Below, piece after piece: positions 1 through 6,273 of a stretch of DNA of 9,247 nt. A model generated the notes under the pieces. It saw only the letters and a program-made list of their open reading frames with translations, did not search any database and was not told the origin of the DNA. Position 1 is the stretch's first letter. Each line of letters starts with the position of its first letter. Made by a program: the position numbers and the translations under genes. This DNA comes from an uncultured Prevotellaceae bacterium (GTDB lineage Bacteria > Bacteroidota > Bacteroidia > Bacteroidales > Bacteroidaceae), in assembly GCA_902803455.1 (NCBI GenBank), contig CADCQC010000455.1:1-9247 (forward strand). Reading direction: 5' to 3'.

Positions 1-1
1 A

Positions 2-616
2 TTCGGCAGCATCTGTGCCCATGGCCATGCCGACGCCCTCAGCGTGCAACTGATGATCGACGGCGTCGCTATCCTCGCTGACCCTGGCACCTATCTCTAC
101 CATTGTGACCTCGCCAGGAGGAACGCCTTCAGGCAGACCTGTCACCACAACACGATGTGTGTGGAGGGAAAAGACCAATCGGAGATGTTGGGCGCATTCC
201 TATGGGGGAAAAAGGCGCATTGCCGGTTGCTTGATTTCAACCACGACGGTCACATCACTACGTTACGCGCCAGTCATGATGGTTATGCTCCCATCATTCA
301 TGAAAGAGAGCTGATCTGGGACCAGCATGCCTTGCAACTCACCCTTCACGACCGTCTCAGTCAGTCATGCCAGTGGACGCTATCCTTTGTCGTGGGACCA
401 GCCTGCCTGGTCAGCGAGACTCCGGAAGGCTATCTCATCTGTCATGACGACGTGGAATGTCTGTTGCGCATCCCCCAAAATACCTCTCACACCTTGGCGG
501 ATATCGAAGTATCGGAACGCTACGGCATCAAGACTCTATCGAAACAGGTACTTATCCGGGGTAATGCGCCCCAGTTCTCCACCATCCTCGACATCACTTA
601 TCACCCACAAACATAA
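2..616 (+). CDS. Heparinase II/III family protein, C-terminal part (5' end outside window)
   Basis: Only the last 204 residues are present; the frame is open from base 2, so the first internal ATG at 44 is not the start. The visible part begins inside the hallmark of the heparinase II/III C-terminal beta-sandwich domain, HGHADALSVQLMIDG (bases 20-64), followed by ADPGTY and then RNAFRQTCHHNTM, the counterpart of the family pattern RNxFRxTxxHNT. Known members are polysaccharide lyases that cleave uronic-acid-containing chains by beta-elimination, using His/Tyr residues. Members encoded in exopolysaccharide clusters are thought to trim or release the polymer, usually in the periplasm; signal peptide and N-terminal toroid domain cannot be checked here. 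It lies 31 bp upstream of a glycosyltransferase gene on the same strand, so it is probably the same operon. Family assignment is firm; substrate (alginate-, heparosan- or other uronate-like) is unknown. Confidence 0.85.
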   Translation, partial: FGSICAHGHADALSVQLMIDGVAILADPGTYLYHCDLARRNAFRQTCHHNTMCVEGKDQSEMLGAFLWGKKAHCRLLDFNHDGHITTLRASHDGYAPIIHERELIWDQHALQLTLHDRLSQSCQWTLSFVVGPACLVSETPEGYLICHDDVECLLRIPQNTSHTLADIEVSERYGIKTLSKQVLIRGNAPQFSTILDITYHPQT

Positions 617-647
617 CGACCCTTTTCTTCTTTTCAGTCAACATCAC

Positions 648-1853
648 ATGGAAAAGCAACAACGGAAAATACTCATCATCGTGGAAAACCTGCCCGTGCC
701 CTTCGACACCCGTGTGTGGCAGGAAGCCACCACACTGGCAGACAACGGCTATGAAGTATCGGTAATCTGTCCGAAAGGCAAGGGATATGACAAAGACTAT
801 GAATATCTGAAAGGCGTGCATATCCACCGCCACGACCTCCCAACGGAAGGCAATGGTGCCATCGGTTATGCCAGAGAATACTTCTGTGCCTTGCGGGAAG
901 AACTGCGCTTGGCCAAGAAAATCTATCGTGAGCGCGGTTTTCACGTGATTCACGGTTGCAATCCACCTGATGATATCTATATGGTTGCCAGCCGTTTCAA
1001 GAGCAAGGGCGTCGACTATGTATTCGATCATCACGACATCTGTCCGGAATTGTTTGAGGCGAAATTCGGCAAAGCCAAGGGATTGCTTTACAAGAGCCAG
1101 TTGTGGCTAGAGCGCCAGACCTATAAGCACTGCGCCTTTGCCTTTGTCACCAACGAGAGTTACAAGCGCATCGCATTGGAGCGCGGAGGCATGACAGAAG
1201 ATAAAGTCTTTGTCCTGAGAAGCGGTCCGAAACTGGAGCGGTTGCGCATCACACCACCCAAGCCATCCATCAAGCGCGGACGACGCTACATGGTGGGATA
1301 TGTAGGTGTCATCGGACAGCAGGAAGGCATCGAATACCTGTTGGAAGCGGCCCGACACATCAAAGAGGACATAGGACGAGATGACATCTTCTGGGGCATT
1401 GTCGGCGGTGGTCCTCATCTGGAGGCACTCCGCAAACAGAGTCACGACATGGGACTGGACGATATCCTGGAATTCACCGGCCGTGTGAGTGACGAGGTGC
1501 TGCTGGATTACCTCAACACCGCAGACGTGTGTGTGAATTCAGACGAGTACAATGCGATGAACGACAAGAGCACGATGAATAAAATCCTCGAATACATGGC
1601 CTTGGGAAAACCCATCGTGCAGTTTGACCTCACCGAGGGACGCTATTCCGCTCAGGAAGCCTCTCTCTATGCAGCTCCAAACAGTGCCAAAGACATGGCA
1701 CAAAAAATCCTGCAACTGCTCGATGATGAACCGCTGCGCCAGCGGATGTCTGCCTATGGGCGCGACAGAATTATCAACCAACTCAGTTGGGAGCACACCA
1801 GCAAGGCCTTGCTTGAAGGCTACGACCAATATTTCAAACAGAGAGGATTGTGA
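648..1853 (+). CDS. Glycosyltransferase family 4 (GT-B fold)
   Basis: A 401-residue protein, normal length for a GT4 enzyme. The N-terminal Rossmann domain (about residues 5-200) opens with KILIIVENLPVPFDTRVWQEA and has DHHDICPELF at 127-136. The donor-binding domain starts about 215 with MVGYVGVIGQQEGIEYLLEA and carries the KILEYMALGKPIV motif (E315-P322 core) where GT4 enzymes contact the nucleotide-sugar donor. It should transfer a sugar from a nucleotide donor onto a lipid-linked glycan at the inner face of the inner membrane. No transmembrane segment is evident. ATG 648 is chosen because homology begins there; the frame is open further upstream to 327, but that part overlaps the lyase gene in another frame and resembles nothing. 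Its stop overlaps the next start by 4 bp (GTGA), implying translational coupling. Donor and acceptor cannot be read from sequence. Confidence 0.92.
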   Translation: MEKQQRKILIIVENLPVPFDTRVWQEATTLADNGYEVSVICPKGKGYDKDYEYLKGVHIHRHDLPTEGNGAIGYAREYFCALREELRLAKKIYRERGFHVIHGCNPPDDIYMVASRFKSKGVDYVFDHHDICPELFEAKFGKAKGLLYKSQLWLERQTYKHCAFAFVTNESYKRIALERGGMTEDKVFVLRSGPKLERLRITPPKPSIKRGRRYMVGYVGVIGQQEGIEYLLEAARHIKEDIGRDDIFWGIVGGGPHLEALRKQSHDMGLDDILEFTGRVSDEVLLDYLNTADVCVNSDEYNAMNDKSTMNKILEYMALGKPIVQFDLTEGRYSAQEASLYAAPNSAKDMAQKILQLLDDEPLRQRMSAYGRDRIINQLSWEHTSKALLEGYDQYFKQRGL

Positions 1854-2947
1854 AAATCGTCGTCACTGGTACACGTGGCATTCCCAACATCATGGGAGGT
1901 GTGGAGACCCACTGCGAGGAACTGTACCCCCGTCTGGCTCAGTTAGGTTTCGATGTGACCGTCATGCGCCGACACTGGTATGCGAAGGACAACCTCAAAG
2001 AGTGGAATCACGTGCATATTGTCGACATCAATGCCCCCAAGAAGAAAAGCATAGAGGCCATCGTACACACCCTCAGGGCTGTGTGGAAAGCCAAGCGGAT
2101 GCATGCCGACGTGCTGCATATCCATGCCTTAGGCCCCGCTCTCGTCACACCCATCGCCCGTCTGTTGGGCCTTAAAGTGGTGTTTACCCATCATGGTGCA
2201 GACTATGAGCGCGACAAATGGGGAGCTACCGCAAGACTGGCTCTTAAGTGGGGAGAACGCTTAGGGGTACGTTATTCCAATGAGGTGATCGCCATCTCAC
2301 AAGGTATCAGCGATATGCTCAAACAAAAATACGGCCGCGGAGACTGTCATCTGATCCGTAACGGAGCCCCCATCCCCTCACCTACCGATCTGCCCTCCTA
2401 TTTCTCAGAACTCGGCATCGAACGAGGACAATATATTCTAGCCATGTGCCGTTTCGTGCCAGAAAAAAAGCTCGAAGACCTGGTGAAAGCCTACTCACTG
2501 CTGAAGGCAAGCGGCAAGGCTCCCAAGATGCGACTGGTGCTGGCCGGCGATGCAGACTTCGAGGATGACTACTCACGGCGATTGAAAGAAGAAGCCCGCA
2601 AATGCGGTGCCGTGCTCACCGGATTTGTGAAAGGAAAACAATTGCATGCACTCCTTACCGGCGCAAGATGTTATGTGATGCCCTCCTCTCACGAAGGGTT
2701 GTCGATAGCCCTCTTAGAGGCCATGGGTTATGGTCTTCCCGTGATCATCAGCGACATCGAGGCCAACAGGGAAGTGGGGCTCGACGCAGCCTCATACTAC
2801 CCATTAGGTGACATACGCACACTGGCCCGTAAAATTGAAACCGTCTGTGAGCAGCCCCCCCACCCCATCCATTACGACATGACAAAATATGACTGGGACA
2901 TCATCGCCCGACAAGTGGCCAATGTCTATCAGTCATTGATGAAATAA
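1850..2947 (+). CDS. Glycosyltransferase family 4, RfaG/WbbL-like
   Basis: A 365-residue GT-B glycosyltransferase. The N-terminus has the glycine-rich acceptor loop typical of capsule/rhamnan GT4 enzymes, TRGIPNIMGGVETHCEEL (residues 8-25), then THHGADYERDKWG from 113. The C-terminal domain begins around 196 with ILAMCRFVPEKKLEDLVKAY and contains a clean E-x7-E motif, SSHEGLSIALLEAMGYGLP, with the glutamates at 282 and 290; these bind the nucleotide-sugar donor in retaining GT4 enzymes. It starts with GTG at 1850, inside the stop of the preceding glycosyltransferase gene; this start gives the expected MKIVVTGTRG beginning, and no better ATG exists. The 4-bp overlap suggests the two transferases are made together and act in succession on the same repeat unit. 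The sugar transferred is unknown. Confidence 0.92.
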   Translation: MKIVVTGTRGIPNIMGGVETHCEELYPRLAQLGFDVTVMRRHWYAKDNLKEWNHVHIVDINAPKKKSIEAIVHTLRAVWKAKRMHADVLHIHALGPALVTPIARLLGLKVVFTHHGADYERDKWGATARLALKWGERLGVRYSNEVIAISQGISDMLKQKYGRGDCHLIRNGAPIPSPTDLPSYFSELGIERGQYILAMCRFVPEKKLEDLVKAYSLLKASGKAPKMRLVLAGDADFEDDYSRRLKEEARKCGAVLTGFVKGKQLHALLTGARCYVMPSSHEGLSIALLEAMGYGLPVIISDIEANREVGLDAASYYPLGDIRTLARKIETVCEQPPHPIHYDMTKYDWDIIARQVANVYQSLMK

Positions 2948-2959
2948 CCATTTCCCTAC

Positions 2960-4162
2960 ATGATGGACTTAACACAAGCCTACAAAACCTTTTTCGGTCC
3001 GAGCGACACGCTGATGCAACTGTTCTCACCTTACCGCATCTGTCCGCTTGGCGCACACGTTGACCACCAGCACGGGCTGGTGAGCGGATTTGCCTTCGAC
3101 AGCGGAATCGACTTCCTTTTCTCACCCACCACCACAGGAAAGGTGGAGATGTGCTCTCTCTCGTTTGAAGGACTGATGACCTTCAATGTGAGGCGTGAGA
3201 TCGACTCCAAACAGTATAACTGGGGAGACTATCTGCGCGGAGCCGTATGGGCACTCCAGCATGACTTCCAACTGCGAAAAGGTATCAGAGGCGTGGTGAA
3301 AGGGTCGATGCCCATCGGCGGACTGTCCTCATCTGCCGCCCTGCTTTGTGGTTTCGTTAAGGCGCTCGATGAGGTCAACCAACTGGGACTCAGTAAGATG
3401 GAGGTGGTGAAATACGCCTCTATGGCAGAGCGGGAGTATGTGGGACTCAACAATGGTATCCTCGACCAAGCCTGTGTGGTGCTTTGTGAGGAACAGCAAT
3501 TGCTCTTCCTCGACACCGACACGTCCGACTACCAGATCCTCCCCTTTGGAGGGCAACAATTGCCTTTCAAGATTGGCGTGTTCTTCAGTGGAGTGACCCG
3601 CAAACTTACCGGAACCGACTACAACCTGCGTGTATCGGAATGCAAAACTGCCGCCTGGATCATGGAAGCCTATGAGGGCATTCCCTTGAAAGACATGAAG
3701 GATACCCGTCTGCACGATGTGCCAGAAAACCTTTTTGAGAAATATAAGGAGAAGATGCCCGAGCGCTTTGCCAAGCGTGCCCGGCATTACTATTCTGAGT
3801 GTGAGCGGGTGAAGGCAGGAGTGAAGGCCTGGCAGGAAGGAGACATCCATGAATTCGGACGTCTCATCTTCGAGAGTTGTGAGAGTTCGATGAACAATTA
3901 CGAATGCGGCTCTCCGGAACTCATCGAGCTGTATAAGATTATGCGTCGCACCGACGGCATCTATGGAGGGCGTTTTAGCGGTGCCGGTTTCAAAGGAGCC
4001 TGCATTGCCCTTGTCGATCCCGACAAAGAAGAACAGATCCGTGAGTATATGACCAAGGAATACTTAAAAGTATTTCCCCAATACAAAGACTCTTTTAAGG
4101 TGTTTTTCTGCCACACCAGCAAGGGCGTGGATTTTGTGAGTAAGCACGAACAGCCATTATGA
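2960..4162 (+). CDS. GHMP-family sugar-1-kinase, galacturonokinase-like
   Basis: A 400-residue kinase of the galactokinase branch of the GHMP superfamily; it should phosphorylate the anomeric hydroxyl of a free sugar using ATP. Three motifs are in order: substrate motif PYRICPLGAHVDHQHG (24-39), where galactokinase has GRxNLIGEHTDY; phosphate-binding loop PIGGLSSSAAL (118-128); and C-terminal GGRFSGAGFKG (336-346). The catalytic Asp is in GLNNGILDQ (D169), where galactokinases usually read PCGxMDQ. PYRICPLGAH.DHQ, NGILDQ, YNLRVSEC and NYECG match, from memory, plant galacturonokinase (GalAK) better than GalK, so D-galacturonate or a related sugar is a plausible substrate, but this is inference. 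Alternatives are galactokinase or L-arabinokinase activity. ATG 2960 is followed directly by a second ATG at 2963; either could be used. It sits 12 bp after a glycosyltransferase gene and overlaps the next gene by 4 bp (ATGA). Confidence 0.85.
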   Translation: MMDLTQAYKTFFGPSDTLMQLFSPYRICPLGAHVDHQHGLVSGFAFDSGIDFLFSPTTTGKVEMCSLSFEGLMTFNVRREIDSKQYNWGDYLRGAVWALQHDFQLRKGIRGVVKGSMPIGGLSSSAALLCGFVKALDEVNQLGLSKMEVVKYASMAEREYVGLNNGILDQACVVLCEEQQLLFLDTDTSDYQILPFGGQQLPFKIGVFFSGVTRKLTGTDYNLRVSECKTAAWIMEAYEGIPLKDMKDTRLHDVPENLFEKYKEKMPERFAKRARHYYSECERVKAGVKAWQEGDIHEFGRLIFESCESSMNNYECGSPELIELYKIMRRTDGIYGGRFSGAGFKGACIALVDPDKEEQIREYMTKEYLKVFPQYKDSFKVFFCHTSKGVDFVSKHEQPL

Positions 4163-4890
4163 AATCAATCATCATCGCTGCCGGATATGCGACACGCCTC
4201 TATCCCTTGACCGAGCATTTCCCAAAACCTTTGCTGAAAGTAGGCAGCAGCACCATCCTCGACCGGCTATTGGCCGACATCGATCATATAGATGCCATTG
4301 ATGAGCACATCATCGTCACCAACCATCAGTTTTTTCCCATTTTTGAGGAATGGTCATCACAGGCGCATTATCAAACTCCCGTGACGATCATTGACGACGG
4401 CACGACGAGCAATGAGAGCCGGCTGGGGGCAGTCAATGACCTGCTTTTAGCCATCCGCCGCTGCCAAGTGGACGATGACATCATGGTACTTGCCGCAGAC
4501 AACATCCTGGATTTCTCACTTCATGGTTTTGTGGATTACTTCCACAGCACCGGCACCTCGGTCATCATGTGCTACGAAGAGCCCCAGCTGAAAAGGTTGC
4601 AACGAACAGGCGTGATCGCTGTGGACAAAGACATGCGTGTGCTGGAGATGCAGGAAAAGCCACAACAACCTGTGTCGCAATGGGCCGTCCCACCTTTTTA
4701 TATATACCGCCGTGAGGATCTTCCACTGATACTCGACTGTATGTCACACGGCTGCGGAAGCGACGCCCCCGGCAATTTAGCCCATTATCTGACCGATGTC
4801 ACCCCTATCCATGCCTGGCGCATGCCGGGACGGCGCTATGATATCGGTTCTCTTGACAGTTACGAGGAAGCTCAAGTGCTTTTCGGTTGA
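4159..4890 (+). CDS. Sugar-1-phosphate nucleotidyltransferase (RmlA/MurU-like)
   Basis: A 243-residue single-domain nucleotidyltransferase, shorter than RmlA (about 290) or GalU and close to the MurU/HddC size class. The N-terminus has the nucleotide-binding signature IIAAGYATRLYPLT followed by PKPLLKV (residues 5-28). A metal-binding Asp is expected at LAADN (D114), and the C-terminus has RRYDIGSLDSYEEA (D228), the usual closing motif of the family. It should convert a sugar-1-phosphate and an NTP (UTP or dTTP most likely) into a nucleotide sugar plus pyrophosphate in the cytoplasm. The ATG is embedded in the stop of the upstream sugar kinase (ATGA), strongly suggesting that it uses the kinase product. 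No acyltransferase or left-handed helix domain is attached. It is the last gene of the polysaccharide operon; two hairpins follow. Base and sugar specificity cannot be read from the sequence. Confidence 0.88.
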   Translation: MKSIIIAAGYATRLYPLTEHFPKPLLKVGSSTILDRLLADIDHIDAIDEHIIVTNHQFFPIFEEWSSQAHYQTPVTIIDDGTTSNESRLGAVNDLLLAIRRCQVDDDIMVLAADNILDFSLHGFVDYFHSTGTSVIMCYEEPQLKRLQRTGVIAVDKDMRVLEMQEKPQQPVSQWAVPPFYIYRREDLPLILDCMSHGCGSDAPGNLAHYLTDVTPIHAWRMPGRRYDIGSLDSYEEAQVLFG

Positions 4891-4893
4891 GAA

Positions 4894-4912
4894 ATCCCAT
4901 CCCCAATGGGAT
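4894..4912 (+). repeat. Small perfect hairpin after the operon
   Basis: ATCCCAT and ATGGGAT form a 7-bp perfect stem with a 5-base CCCCA loop, starting 4 bases after the nucleotidyltransferase stop codon. An alternative register pairs CATCCC with GGGATG around a CAAT loop. It lacks a following T tract. It may protect or shape the mRNA 3' end together with the larger hairpin 16 bases downstream. Confidence 0.5.
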
Positions 4913-4928
4913 GCCGAGCATAAATAAT

Positions 4929-4958
4929 CCGGCTGGATGTATCCCTACATCCAGCCGG
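4929..4958 (+). terminator. Strong 12-bp hairpin, candidate terminator
   Basis: CCGGCTGGATGT and ACATCCAGCCGG are perfect reverse complements separated by a 6-base loop (ATCCCT), a GC-rich 12-bp stem 38 bases after the last operon gene. On the + strand it is followed by AAAATTATAG, not a T run, so it is an imperfect intrinsic terminator; on the - strand it is followed by ATTATTTATG, slightly better. It most likely marks the operon 3' end, and may act in both directions. Confidence 0.55.
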
Positions 4959-5115
4959 AAAATTATAGATTCAACTCTCTCAAATCATTTCAAAAAGCAA
5001 CTTTAATAAATCTCATTATCCCAAAGGGAGTAGCGTTTATCGAAATGTTATCCGAAACAATCTATTACCTCAAAACTCTACCTATCTTAAGATTCAAAAG
5101 TCGTATCTGATGTTG

Positions 5116-5123
5116 CAAATATA
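5116..5123 (-). promoter_or_regulatory. Minus-strand -7 box (TATATTTG), possible promoter
   Basis: Read on the minus strand, this is TATATTTG followed by CA, an exact match to the Bacteroidota -7 consensus TAnnTTTG. A TTTG that could be the -33 element lies at 5137-5140, but the 13-base spacing is well below the usual 19 or so, which lowers confidence. No gene follows on this strand before the hairpin at 4929-4958, so if real it would make a short non-coding RNA or an antisense transcript. Confidence 0.25.
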
Positions 5124-5182
5124 ATCAGAAAATCGACAAAGCCATAATGTTAATCCCTCAAATCATCCTATATCCCCTTTTT

Positions 5183-5198
5183 ATTGATATAAATCAAT
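5183..5198. promoter_or_regulatory. FNR/CRP-type operator palindrome
   Basis: ATTGAT-ATAA-ATCAAT is a perfect palindrome containing TTGAT-N4-ATCAA, the consensus half-sites and spacing of FNR, with 16 bases involved. CRP/FNR-family regulators are common in Bacteroidota, but their sites are less well defined. Its centre (5190.5) is about 102-104 bases upstream of the predicted transcription start of the phosphotransacylase gene, a distance compatible with CRP-type class I activation. Such a site near a fermentation gene makes sense, but binding is inferred from sequence alone. Confidence 0.5.
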
Positions 5199-5255
5199 CA
5201 CACCATCATCAAAAGAGAGTTTTTTTGTCTATCAGTCATAAAATAAGACAGCAGA

Positions 5256-5287
5256 TTTGGATAAATCCACTTTTTGAAGTAATTTTG
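5256..5287 (+). promoter_or_regulatory. Bacteroidota sigma-ABfr-type promoter of the phosphotransacylase gene
   Basis: A -33 element TTTG (5256-5259) and a -7 element TAATTTTG (5280-5287, matching TAnnTTTG) are separated by 20 bases, the usual arrangement for the primary sigma factor in Bacteroidota. Transcription should start near 5292-5294, giving a leader of about 30 bases to the ATG at 5323. This also argues against the TTG at 5299 as start codon. Confidence 0.7.
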
Positions 5288-5322
5288 CTTCATCATCATT
5301 GAACATTTTAATATATCAGACG

Positions 5323-6231
5323 ATGGAAACCATCAACAATTTTGAACAACTGACCAATCATCTTTCCCAACAAGGCAAGCGCCGCAACGTGGCTGTGGTC
5401 TGTGCAGAAGATGACTCAACACAGTATGCCGTGGCACGTGCACTTGAAGAGGGATTCATCAATGCCATCTTCGTAGGATGTACAGATGCTGTGGCCAACA
5501 GTCCGCTATTCAAAGACAAGTGCGAGCACATCTGCTATGTGGAGGCCGACGACCGTGACGAGGCCGCACAAAAAGCCGTCGCCCTGGTGCGAGAAGGCAA
5601 GGCGGACATTCTGATGAAAGGTCTCATCAACACCGATAACCTGTTGCATGCCGTACTCAATAAGGAAACCGGCATCCTGCCAAAAGGCAATGTGCTCACT
5701 CACATCACAGCGTCCTGCATACCTGGTTATCCCAAAATGCTGTTTTTCACCGATGCCGCAGTCATCCCCTATCCCACCCATGAACAACGGGTGGAGCAAG
5801 TGAGGTATGTAGCCAAACTATGTCGTGATTTCGGTATTGAGGACCCCAAACTGTCTCTCATCCACTGTTCAGAAAAAGTGGGTGGCAAATTTTTCCCCTT
5901 CACCGAGCGCTATGCAGAGATCATCGCCAGCAGTAAGGAAGGAGAATTCGGTCCCTGTATCGTCGATGGTCCCCTAGATCTAAAGACCTCCTGCTGCAAG
6001 GAGAGTCTGTTGAAGAAAGGCATTCAATCTCCCATAGAAGGTGAGGCAGATGCCCTGATCTTCCCTGACATCGAAGCTGGAAACGTTTTTTATAAAACCA
6101 TCACACTGTTCTGCCAAGCAGAGACAGCAGGCATATTGGCTGGAACAATCGCCCCTGTGGTGCTCCCCTCACGCAGTGACAGTAAGATCTGCAAATATTG
6201 CAGTCTGGCATTGGCTGCCATCAACGCTTGA
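5323..6231 (+). CDS. ptb: Phosphate butyryl/acetyltransferase (Ptb/Pta family)
   Basis: A 302-residue protein, the usual length for phosphate butyryltransferase (about 300) and the catalytic domain of phosphate acetyltransferase. It should exchange CoA and phosphate on a short acyl group (acyl-CoA + Pi to acyl-phosphate + CoA) in the cytoplasm, feeding acyl-phosphate to an ATP-forming kinase during fermentation. Visible family motifs are ILMKGLINTDNLLHAVLNKE (about 96-115), GEADALIFPDIEAGNVFYK (about 240-258; P248, N254) and the C-terminal SRSDSK segment (from 283) that lines the CoA/phosphate site. ATG 5323 is preferred to an in-frame TTG at 5299 because of the promoter position and because homology starts after it. 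No acyl kinase gene adjoins it; uvrA follows 42 bp downstream. A perfect FNR-type box and a good promoter lie upstream. Butyryl versus acetyl or branched-acyl preference cannot be decided, so the gene symbol is tentative. Confidence 0.88.
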   Translation: METINNFEQLTNHLSQQGKRRNVAVVCAEDDSTQYAVARALEEGFINAIFVGCTDAVANSPLFKDKCEHICYVEADDRDEAAQKAVALVREGKADILMKGLINTDNLLHAVLNKETGILPKGNVLTHITASCIPGYPKMLFFTDAAVIPYPTHEQRVEQVRYVAKLCRDFGIEDPKLSLIHCSEKVGGKFFPFTERYAEIIASSKEGEFGPCIVDGPLDLKTSCCKESLLKKGIQSPIEGEADALIFPDIEAGNVFYKTITLFCQAETAGILAGTIAPVVLPSRSDSKICKYCSLALAAINA

Positions 6232-6273
6232 TGCGCAGTTTCCACACAGAGTCATTTATTCCAACCATATCGC

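Larger units (their letters stand above)
4891..5322. other. 432-bp intergenic region, AT-rich
   Basis: This non-coding gap separates the polysaccharide operon from the phosphotransacylase gene. Its first 70 bases contain two perfect hairpins (4894-4912 and 4929-4958). The middle (about 4960-5180) is AT-rich with no convincing reading frame and one minus-strand promoter-like box at 5116-5123. The last part has a TTGAT-N4-ATCAA palindrome (5183-5198) and a Bacteroidota promoter (5256-5287). I see no tRNA, IS remnant or recognised riboswitch here. Confidence 0.8.

Noticed and set aside
327..647. Upstream extension of the first glycosyltransferase frame
   Set aside because: It overlaps the lyase gene in another frame and its translation does not resemble the N-terminus of any GT4 enzyme; homology begins at ATG 648.
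594..1034. Minus-strand open frame over the start of the first glycosyltransferase
   Set aside because: It is a mirror of the conserved + strand gene, with no promoter or family resemblance.
2960..4162. Calling the kinase and nucleotidyltransferase HddA/HddC (heptose pathway)
   Set aside because: The kinase lacks the FAGGGTD-type first motif of HddA and no heptose isomerase or phosphatase is present in the window.
5045..5110. 21-residue reading frame with AAAGGGAG upstream
   Set aside because: The purine-rich stretch is 14 bases from the ATG, Bacteroidota rarely use Shine-Dalgarno sequences, and the peptide has no recognisable feature.
5299..5322. TTG start eight codons before the ATG of the phosphotransacylase gene
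   Set aside because: It lies only about 12 bases after the -7 box, near the expected transcription start; ATG 5323 is a better codon and gives the normal length.
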